Source of the DNA: Candidatus Villigracilis vicinus
GTDB lineage: Bacteria; Chloroflexota; Anaerolineae; Anaerolineales; Villigracilaceae
Direction: 5' to 3'
Assembly (NCBI GenBank): GCA_016721315.1
Contig: JADKIL010000002.1
Span: forward strand, 248,001-312,000
DNA: 64,000 nucleotides
A program made the translations under genes and the position numbers. Position 1 is the first letter of the stretch. Every line of letters starts with the position of its first letter. This document shows, in pieces, positions 43,914 to 52,400 of this stretch. The notes under the pieces were generated by a model. It saw only the letters and a program-made list of their open reading frames with translations, was not told where the DNA came from and made no database searches.

Positions 43914-43948
43914 TGACAGTCGTATTTTTTACGGCTGTCATTTTTATT
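43914..43948 (+). terminator. Terminator of the DinB-family gene
   Basis: TGACAGTCGTA (43914-43924) pairs with TACGGCTGTCA (43930-43940) and is followed by TTTTTATTT. Confidence 0.75.
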
Positions 43949-43962
43949 TACAAGGAAACCTC

Positions 43963-46032
43963 ATGCCCTCAAAAACGCATCAACCCAGTGCACCGAAACG
44001 ACCTCATCCACTCACCAGCCACGGTGTCACCCGTGTCGACGATTATTACTGGCTCCGTAACAAGGAAGACCCGGAGACCCTAAAGTATCTGCGTTCAGAG
44101 AGCGATTATCTTGACGAAGTGATGGGACATACCCAGCCTTTACGTGAGGCACTCTTCTCCGAGATGAAAAATAGGATTCAGGAAACAGATACAACTGTCC
44201 CGGAGAAGCGAGGCGATTTTTTCTATTACGAGCGGACAGAAGCGGGCAAGCAATATCCCATCTTCTGCCGCAAAGCAGGCTCGCTCGAGGCACCCGAAGA
44301 AATTCTGCTCGACCAGAATCAACTGGCAGAGGGCAAATCCTTTTGCGGCATCAGCGGATTCGTCCCCAGCCCCGATGGCACGAAACTTGCCTATCTCGTG
44401 GATTTTGGTGGACGGGAAATTTTTGAAATTTATATCAAAGACATCGCCAGCGGCGAGTACTTCCCTGAAGTGCTTGAGAATATTTCAGGCAGCGCCTACG
44501 AACGCATGGGCGTGGAATGGGCAAATGACAGCAAGACCATTTTCTACATCACGCTTGATGAAACTCTGCGCCCGGATAAATTATTCCGCCATGTGGTTGG
44601 CAACAATCCGAAAGAGGATGTGCTGGTTTTGCACGAAGAAGATGAAACCTATTATCTTTTCTGCAACAAGACCCGCGACGATGTTTTTATCACCACCTAT
44701 CATTACAGCACCAACACGCGCGAGTTCCGCTTTATGGATGCAAACGACCCCGCCAGTGAATTGAAGATCCTACAACCACGCGTTGAGGGGCTGGATTATT
44801 ATGCATCGCATCACCATGGGAAGTTCTTCATCGTCCATAACGAGAATGCGAAGAATTTCAAGGTAAGCCTTGCACCGGTTGAGAACCCGGGCAAAGAGAA
44901 TTGGACAGATATTCTGACGCATCGCGAAGATGTGTTGGTAGAGGGTGTGGACACTTTTGAGAAGTACATCGTCGTGCATGAACGCAAAGGCGGGTTGAAA
45001 CAATATCGCATCAGCGACGCAGATGGGCTAAGCAATGCGCATTATGTTCAATTCCCCGAACAGACTTACAGTGTGTACCCCGAAAGCAATGTTGATTTTG
45101 AAACAAATTTATTGCGCCTGCGCTACTCTTCCCTCATCACTCCATTCACCATTGTAGATGTCAACATGGATACTGGCGAATGGGATGTAAAGAAGGAGGA
45201 AGTCATCCACGGGTTGGATAAGAAAAATTATGTGATGGAACGCATCCATGCCACCGCGCCCGATGGAACACAGGTACCGCTTTCGATTGCGTATCGCAAA
45301 GACCTGCAAAAGAAAGATGGGACAAACCCCGCGTTGATGTATGGCTATGGTTCTTATGGCGCGACGATTGACCCCTACTTCGACTCCAATCGCTTCAGCC
45401 TGATCGACCGTGGCTTTGTGTACGCCATCGCACACATCCGCGGCGGATACGATATGGGACGGGAATGGTACGAAAAAGGCAAGATGGAATTCAAGCGCAA
45501 CACTTTCACAGATTTCATTGCCTGCGGAGAGCATTTGGTCAAAGAAGGCTATGTCGCCAAAGATAAGCTTGCCATTCAGGGCGGCTCGGCTGGCGGATTA
45601 CTCGTCGGCGCTTGCATGACGATGCGTCCGGATCTCTTCAGGGCAGTCATTGCCAAAGTGCCGTTCATGGATGTGGTCACGACGATGGAAGATGCCAGCA
45701 TTCCACTCACAACACAGGAATACGATCAATGGGGTAATCCGGAAGATAAGGCAATGTTCGAGTACATGCTTTCCTATTCCCCATATAACAACCTGCAAAA
45801 AACAGACTATCCCAACCTGCTCATCACTACCGGCTTGAACGATCCGCGTGTCTCTTTTTGGGAACCTGCCAAGTTCACAGCAAAATTACGCGAGCTAAAA
45901 ACAGATGATAACCTGGTCATCTTCTACGTCAACTACGACTCTGGTCACGCCGGGGCAAGTGGACGTTATGACTACATCAAAGAGATCGCGCTAGATTATG
46001 CGTTCTTGTTGGATCGAATGGGAATAAAATAA
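43963..46032 (+). CDS. ptrB: Oligopeptidase B (S9 family peptidase)
   Basis: The 689-residue protein has a beta-propeller N-terminal part (VDDYYWLRNKEDPETLKYLRSE start; GVEWANDSKTIFYITLDETLRP; HEEDETYYLFCNKTRDDVF) and a C-terminal alpha/beta hydrolase. The Ser is in LAIQGGSAGGLLVGA near residue 540, the Asp in NDPRVSFWEPAKF near 625, and the His in DSGHAGASGRYDY near 660. The RGG region AHIRGGYDMGREWYEKGK is typical of oligopeptidase B. It cuts short peptides after basic residues in the cytoplasm. AAGGAAA precedes the ATG and a terminator follows. Confidence 0.94.
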   Translation: MPSKTHQPSAPKRPHPLTSHGVTRVDDYYWLRNKEDPETLKYLRSESDYLDEVMGHTQPLREALFSEMKNRIQETDTTVPEKRGDFFYYERTEAGKQYPIFCRKAGSLEAPEEILLDQNQLAEGKSFCGISGFVPSPDGTKLAYLVDFGGREIFEIYIKDIASGEYFPEVLENISGSAYERMGVEWANDSKTIFYITLDETLRPDKLFRHVVGNNPKEDVLVLHEEDETYYLFCNKTRDDVFITTYHYSTNTREFRFMDANDPASELKILQPRVEGLDYYASHHHGKFFIVHNENAKNFKVSLAPVENPGKENWTDILTHREDVLVEGVDTFEKYIVVHERKGGLKQYRISDADGLSNAHYVQFPEQTYSVYPESNVDFETNLLRLRYSSLITPFTIVDVNMDTGEWDVKKEEVIHGLDKKNYVMERIHATAPDGTQVPLSIAYRKDLQKKDGTNPALMYGYGSYGATIDPYFDSNRFSLIDRGFVYAIAHIRGGYDMGREWYEKGKMEFKRNTFTDFIACGEHLVKEGYVAKDKLAIQGGSAGGLLVGACMTMRPDLFRAVIAKVPFMDVVTTMEDASIPLTTQEYDQWGNPEDKAMFEYMLSYSPYNNLQKTDYPNLLITTGLNDPRVSFWEPAKFTAKLRELKTDDNLVIFYVNYDSGHAGASGRYDYIKEIALDYAFLLDRMGIK

Positions 46033-46042
46033 AGTAATAAAT

Positions 46043-46076
46043 AAAAAGACCCTCGAAAAAACTCGAGGGTCTTTTT
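46043..46076. terminator. Bidirectional terminator after ptrB
   Basis: AAAAAGACCCTCGA pairs with TCGAGGGTCTTTTT around AAAAAC. It serves ptrB and the convergent citrate synthase gene. Confidence 0.9.
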
Positions 46077-46090
46077 GATTCAAAATTTAT

Positions 46091-47407
46091 TTACGCAGGT
46101 TGAGCTGCTTTCGCAACGGCATCTTCCACCATCTTGGTGGTTAGCGATTTAGGGCGTTCGATCGGCATGCCGAGGCCGCGCATCCAAATATAGTTGGCAG
46201 TCACACCCAGGGCGCGACCCACACCAAATAACACGGTATAGAAGTCGAAGTCACGTACGCCGTAGTAATACTGGAGCGTGCCGCTGATGGCATCGACGTT
46301 TGGTGCCGGATTCTTGGCTTTGCCTTGTTCTTTCAACACAGCCGGGACCACGTCAAAGACCATGTCGGCGAGGCGTACCAGATCATCATCCGGGAAGCGC
46401 TTCTTGGCGAAATCCATCTGCGCGGTGAAGCGCGGATCAGGCACACGCAACACAGCATGTCCGTAGCCAGGGATGACGTGTCCGCCGTTGAGCGTATCCC
46501 ATGAGAATTTATACAATTCATCGCGAGAAGGAACGCCGCCAAATTTCTCCTTAACCTCGATCAACCAACCCAGGCATTCCTGGTTGGCAAGACCATGCAA
46601 AGGTCCAGCCAATCCATTGAGAGAGGCAGAGAAGGAAAGGTACGGGTCAGAAAGAGCCGAACCGACAAGGTGCATTGCATGAGCAGAAACATTGCCAGAT
46701 TCATGATCGCTGTGCAGGATGAAATACAAACGGGCAAGTTCGGCATAGCCTTTCTTATCCGACACCTTCATCATGCGCGAGAAGTTCAAGCCGTAATCCT
46801 GCTTGGGGTTATATTTGGGCTTGCTGGTCTCGCCGAAATATTTCATGCGGTAGATATATGCCGCAATAATGGGCAGTTTTGCTGTCAGGTCGAGGCTGTC
46901 TTCGAGCGCAGCTTCCCAGTATTGATCTTTTTTCATGCTGTGATACTTCGCAGCAAAGACTGAGCCGTTCTGCAAGGCGAGCACCGCCTGAGAAAGCAGA
47001 GTCATTGGGTGCGTTTCCTTCGGCATCGATTTGAGCATCTTGAAAACGTAATCGGGAACGTTCGCGCGCTTTGCCCATTCGGCTTCCACTTCAAGAGCCT
47101 GTTCCTTGGTAGGAACTTCACCGATCAACAATAAATAGAACAAGCCTCCCACCAAAGGCATTTTTCCGCCTTTTGCTTTGGGAAGCGCCTTGAGCATATC
47201 AGGAATGGGCATGCCACGGAAAAGAATTCCATGAGCGGGGTCTACGAATGAAACATCGGTCAGCAGGGATTTGATATCGCGCATCCCACCGATGACCTGA
47301 CCCACGGTCACGTGATCGATCACTACATCGCCGTGCTCCTTTGCCAGGGATTTAATGCGTTCGCGCCATGCGGGTAATTGAGCAGACAGTTTCTCGTGCA
47401 GAATCAT
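46091..47407 (-). CDS. gltA: Citrate synthase of the eukaryotic (mitochondrial-like) type
   Basis: The 438-residue protein matches mitochondrial-type citrate synthase along its whole length: GGMRDIKSLLTDVSFVDPAHGILFRGMPIPD, ETHPMTLLSQAVLALQ, HSDHESGNVSAHAMHLVGSALSDPYLSFSASLNGLAGPLHGLANQE, PGYGHAVLRVPDPRF, and the C-terminal YTVLFGVGRALGVTANYIW and ERPKSL. The catalytic His are those in PLHGL and PGYGH, and the catalytic Asp is in NVDAISG. It condenses oxaloacetate with acetyl-CoA. This form is known from eukaryotes and Geobacteraceae. AAAGGAG precedes the ATG. mdh is upstream on the same strand, 72 bp away. Confidence 0.92.
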   Translation of the reverse strand: MILHEKLSAQLPAWRERIKSLAKEHGDVVIDHVTVGQVIGGMRDIKSLLTDVSFVDPAHGILFRGMPIPDMLKALPKAKGGKMPLVGGLFYLLLIGEVPTKEQALEVEAEWAKRANVPDYVFKMLKSMPKETHPMTLLSQAVLALQNGSVFAAKYHSMKKDQYWEAALEDSLDLTAKLPIIAAYIYRMKYFGETSKPKYNPKQDYGLNFSRMMKVSDKKGYAELARLYFILHSDHESGNVSAHAMHLVGSALSDPYLSFSASLNGLAGPLHGLANQECLGWLIEVKEKFGGVPSRDELYKFSWDTLNGGHVIPGYGHAVLRVPDPRFTAQMDFAKKRFPDDDLVRLADMVFDVVPAVLKEQGKAKNPAPNVDAISGTLQYYYGVRDFDFYTVLFGVGRALGVTANYIWMRGLGMPIERPKSLTTKMVEDAVAKAAQPA

Positions 47408-47479
47408 GACAGACTCCTTTTAATTTTCAATACAAAAGTCGAAAGCCACATTTGACCTTCGACTTTTGACCTTTGACTT
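47408..47479. repeat. Short near-heptad repeats between mdh and citrate synthase
   Basis: On the minus strand the gap repeats AAAGTCA, AAGGTCA, AAAGTCG, AAGGTCA in tandem. The spacer has no terminator, so mdh and citrate synthase may be cotranscribed. Confidence 0.5.
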
Positions 47480-48415
47480 TTATAAACTCACCACGCTCTT
47501 GAGCGCTTCGTGCGATTCCTTGACAGAGGCAGCCGACTTCTCGAACATGGCTTTTTCGTCGGCATCGAACTTGTATTCGATCACCTTTTCCATGCCGCCA
47601 GCGCCGAGCATAACCGGCACACCGAAGTACATATCGTTCAAACCATAATCGCCCTGCATCAAGGTGGCGCATGGGACGATCAGTTTCTTATCCTTCAAAA
47701 TGGCTTCTGCCATCTGCACACAAGCCATGGATGGCGCGTAATACGCCGAGCCAGTCTTGAGCAGATTTACGATCTCACCGCCGCCCTTGCGGGTGCGGTT
47801 GACAATGGCTTCAAGTTTGTCAGCAGGGAAATATTCCTTCAACGGAATGCCAGCGATATTGGAGTGACGGGTTAGCGGAACCATTTCATCGCCGTGACCA
47901 CCAAGGACGTAGCACTGCACGTTCTCCACGCTTACGCCAGATTCCATGGCAACGAAGGCGCGCATGCGGGCAGAGTCCAAAATGCCGGCCTGACCAATCA
48001 CACGTTCACGCGGCAGACCGGTCACCTTCATGGTGAGGTATGCCATAGTGTCGAGCGGGTTGGTCAATACGATGAAGATCGCGTTGGGTGAATGTTTGAG
48101 GGTTTCTGTGGCGGCTTTCCCCACGATCTCGGCATTGGTTTTGAGCAGGTCTTCGCGGCTCATGCCGGGTTTACGGGCAATGCCAGCTGTGATGATGATA
48201 ATATCTGAATTTTTGGTGTCTTCGTAATTGTTGGTTCCCACTACGTGTGTATCTTTGCCGATAATGGGCATGGCTTCCAGCATATCAAGGCTCTTGCCTT
48301 GCGGCATACCTTCGACCACATCCAACAACACAACATCGGCGAGTTCACGTTCAGCGATCCAGTGCGCGGCGGTTGCGCCGGTATTTCCTGCACCTACGAT
48401 TGAGATTTTCTTCAT
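47480..48415 (-). CDS. mdh: Malate dehydrogenase
   Basis: The 311-residue LDH-like MDH has KISIVGAGNTGATAAHWIAER at the N-terminus, the catalytic-site stretches GIARKPGMSREDLLKTNAEIVG and LTNPLDTMAYLTMKVTGLPRERVIGQAG, and the catalytic His in GGHGDEMVPLTRHS near residue 173. NAD(H)-dependent oxidation of malate to oxaloacetate feeds the citrate synthase gene downstream. GGAGG at 5 nt supports the ATG at 48415. A longer in-frame extension upstream is not credible. Confidence 0.94.
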   Translation of the reverse strand: MKKISIVGAGNTGATAAHWIAERELADVVLLDVVEGMPQGKSLDMLEAMPIIGKDTHVVGTNNYEDTKNSDIIIITAGIARKPGMSREDLLKTNAEIVGKAATETLKHSPNAIFIVLTNPLDTMAYLTMKVTGLPRERVIGQAGILDSARMRAFVAMESGVSVENVQCYVLGGHGDEMVPLTRHSNIAGIPLKEYFPADKLEAIVNRTRKGGGEIVNLLKTGSAYYAPSMACVQMAEAILKDKKLIVPCATLMQGDYGLNDMYFGVPVMLGAGGMEKVIEYKFDADEKAMFEKSAASVKESHEALKSVVSL

Positions 48416-48510
48416 CGTTCCTCCAATGGAATCGGCGTAAAACGCCATATTTTTCAATAATTCTATCCGAAAGTGACCTAGACCAAAAGTACAAAATGTC
48501 ACATTTTTGG

Positions 48511-48541
48511 TCAAAAAAATAGGCTCGCCTATGACGAGCCC
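48511..48541 (-). terminator. Terminator of trxB
   Basis: On the minus strand GGCTCG pairs with CGAGCC around TCATAGG and is followed by TATTTTTTTG. It separates trxB from mdh. The mdh promoter region downstream also holds an inverted GACCAAAA/TTTTTGGTC pair at about 48480-48512. Confidence 0.7.
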
Positions 48542-48627
48542 ATTTATGGGAAAACTTGGGGCTGGCGCACCAAATGGACAGAAGCAACTGTCCCTAAGGC
48601 TGAAGCGGGATGGCGTCCGCTTCTTCC

Positions 48628-49569
48628 TTAACTGTGAACTGCTTCCATTTCCTCGAGATAGCGCGTCGCCTGAATTGCTGCTGCGGCGCCCATGCCCGCC
48701 GAGGTGACCACTTGTTTGAAGGTGGCATCGGCCGCCTCCCCCGCCGCAAACACGCCGGGAATGCTGGTTTCCATCTTGTCATTGACCTTGAGGTAGCCGA
48801 GGTCGCTCATTTCAAGCTGCCCCTTGTACATTTGGGTGTTGGGTGTATGACCGATGAAGATGAACAAGCCGTCGGTGTCGAAGGTGCTTTCTTCGTTGGT
48901 TTTTACATTCTTGAGTTTGAGTGTGGTGAGCTTATCACCCTGATTCACTTCTGTGACAACTGTATTGAGGATGAAGTTCATCTTGGGGTGCTCTTTGGCG
49001 CGTTTCTGTAAAATGGCGCCAGCACGGAAATCTTCGCGGCGATGAATGAGCGTGACAGAGGATGCGTAGCGAGTAATAAAAAGAGCTTCTTCGAACGCAC
49101 TGTCACCGCCGCCAACGATGACGACTTTCTTATCTTTGAAGAACCAGCCATCACAGGTGGCGCAATAAGAAACGCCGCGACCGGTCATCTCTACTTCTCC
49201 AGGGACGTTGAGATGTACGGGGCTGGCACCGGTGGCAATGATGACGCTTTCGGCATAATAATCGCCGCTGTCGGCAGTCACCTTGAATGGGCGCTGGGAG
49301 AAGTCCACTTCGTGCGCCATATCGAATTCAACCTTCGCGCCGAAATGTTCCGCCTGCTTTTGGAAAAGCTCGCCGAGTTGCGGTCCGCCCACGCCTTCGG
49401 GAAAGCCGGGGTAATTTTCGATGGTGTGTGTAAGTGCAGCCTGCCCGCCCAGCTGCATACCGGTAAGCACCACGGGGGCGAGTTCGGCGCGGGCAGCATA
49501 CAAAGCTGCCGATAAACCTGCGGGACCTGCGCCAAGGATGAGAACTTTTATGTGTCGATTATCTGTCAT
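48628..49569 (-). CDS. trxB: Thioredoxin-disulfide reductase
   Basis: The 313-residue flavoprotein has VLILGAGPAGLSAALYAARAEL, the redox-active CATC in GVSYCATCDGWFFKDK near residue 137, a NAD(P)H-binding GGGDSAFEEALFI, and the C-terminal IPGVFAAGEAADATFKQVVTSAGMGAAAA. It reduces thioredoxin using NADPH and FAD. The length is typical. AGGAAACC precedes the ATG. No thioredoxin gene is next to it. Confidence 0.94.
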   Translation of the reverse strand: MTDNRHIKVLILGAGPAGLSAALYAARAELAPVVLTGMQLGGQAALTHTIENYPGFPEGVGGPQLGELFQKQAEHFGAKVEFDMAHEVDFSQRPFKVTADSGDYYAESVIIATGASPVHLNVPGEVEMTGRGVSYCATCDGWFFKDKKVVIVGGGDSAFEEALFITRYASSVTLIHRREDFRAGAILQKRAKEHPKMNFILNTVVTEVNQGDKLTTLKLKNVKTNEESTFDTDGLFIFIGHTPNTQMYKGQLEMSDLGYLKVNDKMETSIPGVFAAGEAADATFKQVVTSAGMGAAAAIQATRYLEEMEAVHS

Positions 49570-49682
49570 GGTTTCCTGCCAAATTATGATTTATTTCATC
49601 GTTGAGACGATGGGGTGAAGTCACTTATTACTGGATGCATTTTATCAGATGCACAAGGCAGGAAAAGGTTGCAAATTCGGCG

Positions 49683-49755
49683 ATTGACGGCTGACCATAG
49701 ACGATGGACGACCCAAACCATCCATCATCTATGGTCTATCGTTCGTTGTCCATTA
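49683..49755. repeat. Inverted repeat of the CCATAGACGATGG type
   Basis: CTGACCATAGACGATGGACGACC is answered by CATCATCTATGGTCTATCGTTCG. Its wording is related to the repeat at 22342-22399 and the insertion at 21425-21463. It lies upstream of the twin-box motif of the MDR gene. Confidence 0.65.
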
Positions 49756-49782
49756 ACACTCCTCCAACGCAACCTCCACAGT

Positions 49783-49825
49783 CTCCACAATCTCTGGCGT
49801 GGATGTCCACATTTCCTCCATAATG
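49783..49825 (+). promoter_or_regulatory. Twin-box operator candidate upstream of the MDR oxidoreductase gene
   Basis: CTCCACAATC (49783-49792) and CTCCATAATG (49816-49825) start exactly 33 bp apart. The same two boxes with the same 33-bp spacing lie upstream of the His-rich gene at 51020-51062. Confidence 0.55.
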
Positions 49826-49869
49826 AGTTGTTAAATTCCAAGTACTTATCACCCAAGGAGAGTCAATTC

Positions 49870-50835
49870 ATGAAAGCTGTTGTATATCATTCCTATGGTT
49901 CACCCGATGTTTTGAAAGTTGAAGAAATTGAAAAGCCCACTGTCACGGAGGATGGCGTGCTGGTTCGTATCCATGCTTCGTCGGTTAACCCGGCAGAGTG
50001 GTATGGAATGACAGGTCTGGTCGTTGCCCGTTTACAAAGCGGCTTGTTCAAACCCAAAGACTCACGTATTGGCGGAGATTTTGCCGGAGTGGTAGAAGCG
50101 ATCGGAGGCAAAGTAACCCACCTCAAGCCCGGTGATGAAGTGTATGGTGGAAGAAATGGTGCATTTGCCGAATATGTCAGCGTGATAAATGCTGTGGTGC
50201 GCAAACCGGTCAACTTGACATTTGAAGAGGCGGCAGCCGTTCCCACAGCGGGGATCACCGCCCTGCAAGGGTTACGAGATCATGGAAAGGTAAAACCCGG
50301 GGATAAGGTATTGGTCAACGGCGCGGCAGGAGGCGTGGGCACGTTCGCAGTGCAAATCGCCAAAGCCCTCGGCGCAGAAGTGACCGGCGTGACCAGCACC
50401 AAAAATATGGAGTTGGTCCGTTCGCTTGGAGCGGATCATGTGGTCGATTACACCAAAGATGATTTCACTCGCACCGGCAAGCAATACGATCTAATTTTTG
50501 ATATTGCCGGAAGCCGAACCTGGAAAGAATACAAGCGGGCACTCAAACCGAATGCTAATTTTGTGATCGTCGGTGCGCCAAAAGGAAATAAAGTACTGGG
50601 TCCGCTGGCACGGATTTTCAATTTGAAACTTGCAAGTATCGGCGCCAGCCAAAAGATATCTTTTTTCATTGCCCAGTTCAACCGTCCCGATCTGGATATT
50701 TTGCGAGAAATGATCGAAAGCGGAAAAGTGAAACCAATAGTCGAAAAGGTCTATCCCCTGGCAAATGTGGTTGAGGCAATGACGCATTTAGGAACGGGAC
50801 ATGCACGCGGTAAGATTGTGTTAAAAGTGAAGTAG
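49870..50835 (+). CDS. MDR family NAD(P)-dependent oxidoreductase (quinone-reductase-like)
   Basis: The 321-residue protein has the zinc-less MDR pattern: MKAVVYHSYGSPDVLKVEEIEKPTV, IGGDFAGVVEAIGGKVTHLKPGDEVYG, VPTAGITALQGLRDHGKVKPGDKVLVNGAAGGVGTFAVQIAKALGAEVTGVTS, and ADHVVDYTKDDF. The NGAAGGVG loop binds NADPH. No structural-zinc Cys cluster is seen, as in quinone oxidoreductases. AAGGAGAG precedes the ATG at 49870; earlier in-frame ATGs lie in repeats. It shares its upstream motif with the His-rich gene next to the two-component system, which suggests common regulation. Confidence 0.88.
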   Translation: MKAVVYHSYGSPDVLKVEEIEKPTVTEDGVLVRIHASSVNPAEWYGMTGLVVARLQSGLFKPKDSRIGGDFAGVVEAIGGKVTHLKPGDEVYGGRNGAFAEYVSVINAVVRKPVNLTFEEAAAVPTAGITALQGLRDHGKVKPGDKVLVNGAAGGVGTFAVQIAKALGAEVTGVTSTKNMELVRSLGADHVVDYTKDDFTRTGKQYDLIFDIAGSRTWKEYKRALKPNANFVIVGAPKGNKVLGPLARIFNLKLASIGASQKISFFIAQFNRPDLDILREMIESGKVKPIVEKVYPLANVVEAMTHLGTGHARGKIVLKVK

Positions 50836-51014
50836 AAGATAAAAGAAGGAACCGTATGAGACTCAATATGCTGAAATATCATTATGGCAACCTTTCTTAA
50901 TTTTATGGCGTTGACAGTAGATCAGCAGGGTTACTGGAAGAAACTCAGAAGAAGATGGAAACGCCATCCATACCCATCGAACATTGTCCGCTTCTCTGCT
51001 AACATTTTTCCTAC

Positions 51015-51063
51015 ATTCCCTCCACAATCCCTCACCCACCCATCCATATTTCCTCCACAATGG
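51015..51063 (+). promoter_or_regulatory. Twin-box operator candidate upstream of the His-rich membrane protein gene
   Basis: ATTCCCTCCACAATCC (51015-51030) and ATTTCCTCCACAATGG (51048-51063) are direct repeats, 33 bp apart. They match the pair at 49783-49825. The rest of the 50836-51120 gap holds no convincing gene. Confidence 0.6.
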
Positions 51064-51120
51064 ATTGATACATTTAGCGCATAGGAACAAACCAAATCAA
51101 AATCCTATTGAGAGGTAAAA

Positions 51121-51603
51121 ATGAAAAAAGGTCCATTTATTGTATTTCGCGTTCTCGGTCTTCTGCTTGTACTTGGGTTGATCGCAGGCGCAGGGGCGTT
51201 TGGCTTCAAAGCCGGGATGATGCGTGGCATCGAACAGGCACCCGAAGTAGCCGCCGCCATTGAAAAAGCCGCTGAGGACGGTCAGCCTGCCGCACCGATG
51301 TATGGTCACGGATACGCCTATGGCTACCCGCAACCTTATGGTTTTGGTTTCCATCACCACTTCAATCCTTTTGGCGCGATCTGCGGCTCAATATTCTTTC
51401 TCTTTCTGTTCTTCGGCTTCATGAAGATGATGTTCTTCCGCCGCATGAGACATGGCTGGGGTCACCACGGACATCACGGTCCTTGGGGCAAAGGCTGGGA
51501 AGGTAACGTCCCACCGCCTTTCGAAGAGTGGCACAAGCGCGCTCACGGTGAAACGCCTGCCGAAAGCAACAACGAAGAATCGGACAAGCCTGAAGAAAAG
51601 TAA
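51121..51603 (+). CDS. His-rich two-helix membrane protein
   Basis: The 160-residue protein has membrane segments at about 9-30 (FRVLGLLLVLGLIAGAGAFGF) and 85-106 (GAICGSIFFLFLFFGFMKMMFF). Between them lies a Gly/Tyr/Pro-rich loop ending FHHHFNP, and after the second helix comes a His/Gly-rich basic stretch (MRHGWGHHGHHGPWGKGW) and an acidic tail. Clustered His could bind metal. It has no close family that I recognise. It is 110 bp upstream of a response regulator and histidine kinase, so it may be an accessory or target of that system. AGAGGTAAAA precedes the ATG. Confidence 0.75.
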   Translation: MKKGPFIVFRVLGLLLVLGLIAGAGAFGFKAGMMRGIEQAPEVAAAIEKAAEDGQPAAPMYGHGYAYGYPQPYGFGFHHHFNPFGAICGSIFFLFLFFGFMKMMFFRRMRHGWGHHGHHGPWGKGWEGNVPPPFEEWHKRAHGETPAESNNEESDKPEEK

Positions 51604-51712
51604 CCCGTGACGTAAAAAGAGACGAGTAACGTGGAGAAGCACAAGTCTTTCCCCGTTACTCGTCCCATCTTTCAATATTCCTCATTATTCATTCTGCATT
51701 TATACTCCCCCC

Positions 51713-52393
51713 ATGCCTGAACTTATCCTCGTTGTTGATGATGAACCCAAGATCGTACGCATTGCGCGTGACTATCTGGAGAAGAACGGCTTCCGCGTCA
51801 CATCCGCTGCGGACGGTCAATCTGCGCTGACAATTGCACGCAGCGAAAAACCCGACCTCATCATCCTTGATCTGATGCTCCCCATCATGGACGGGCGCGA
51901 AGTTTGCAAAGTGTTGCGCCGCGAAAGCGACGTGCCCATCATCATGCTGACCGCTCTCGCCGAAGAAGTGGACCAGGTCACTGGCTTGGAGATCGGTGCA
52001 GATGATTACATCACCAAGCCATTCTCACCGCGCGCCTTGGTGGCGCGAGTCCGTGCTTTATTGCGCCGTTCCAAAGGCGAGATCAAAGCGCCCAGCCTCA
52101 TCCGTCTCGGCGGCTTGGAAGTGGACCCGGATCGTTACTCGGTCACCTTCAATGGCAGCCCCATCAAACTGACGCCCAACGAGTTCAAACTCTTGCAATT
52201 GCTTGCCAGCCGTCCCGGGCAAACCCTCACCCGCGAACAACTGCTGGACGATCTACACGGCATTGCTTCCAGCTTCGACCGCAGCATCGACTCGCACATC
52301 AAGAATTTGAGAAAGAAACTCGAAAGCGCTTCAGGCGAATCCATGATCGAAACGGTTTACGGCATTGGATATCGCTTTTTAGAGATCAAATAA
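51713..52393 (+). CDS. OmpR-family response regulator
   Basis: The 226-residue protein has a receiver domain (LILVVDDEPKIVRIARDYLEKNGF start; phospho-acceptor Asp in DLIILDLMLPIMDG near residue 52; TAL in ITAL-like IMLTALAEE; Lys in DDYITKPFSP) and a C-terminal winged helix (VDPDRYSVTFNGSPIKLTPNEFKLLQLLASRPGQTLTREQLLDDLHG, SFDRSIDSHIKNLRKKLE). It should bind DNA repeats. The kinase gene follows 7 bp later. The twin-box motif upstream of two nearby genes is a candidate site. Confidence 0.94.
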   Translation: MPELILVVDDEPKIVRIARDYLEKNGFRVTSAADGQSALTIARSEKPDLIILDLMLPIMDGREVCKVLRRESDVPIIMLTALAEEVDQVTGLEIGADDYITKPFSPRALVARVRALLRRSKGEIKAPSLIRLGGLEVDPDRYSVTFNGSPIKLTPNEFKLLQLLASRPGQTLTREQLLDDLHGIASSFDRSIDSHIKNLRKKLESASGESMIETVYGIGYRFLEIK

Positions 52394-52400
52394 ACATACC

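Noticed and set aside
48416..48514. 33-residue extension of malate dehydrogenase
   Set aside because: The GGAGG site and the conserved MKKISIVGAG start mark 48415 as the true start.
50856..50900. A 15-codon frame with an AAGGAACC site after the MDR gene
   Set aside because: Too short to support as a gene; may be a chance ribosome-like site in the twin-box region.
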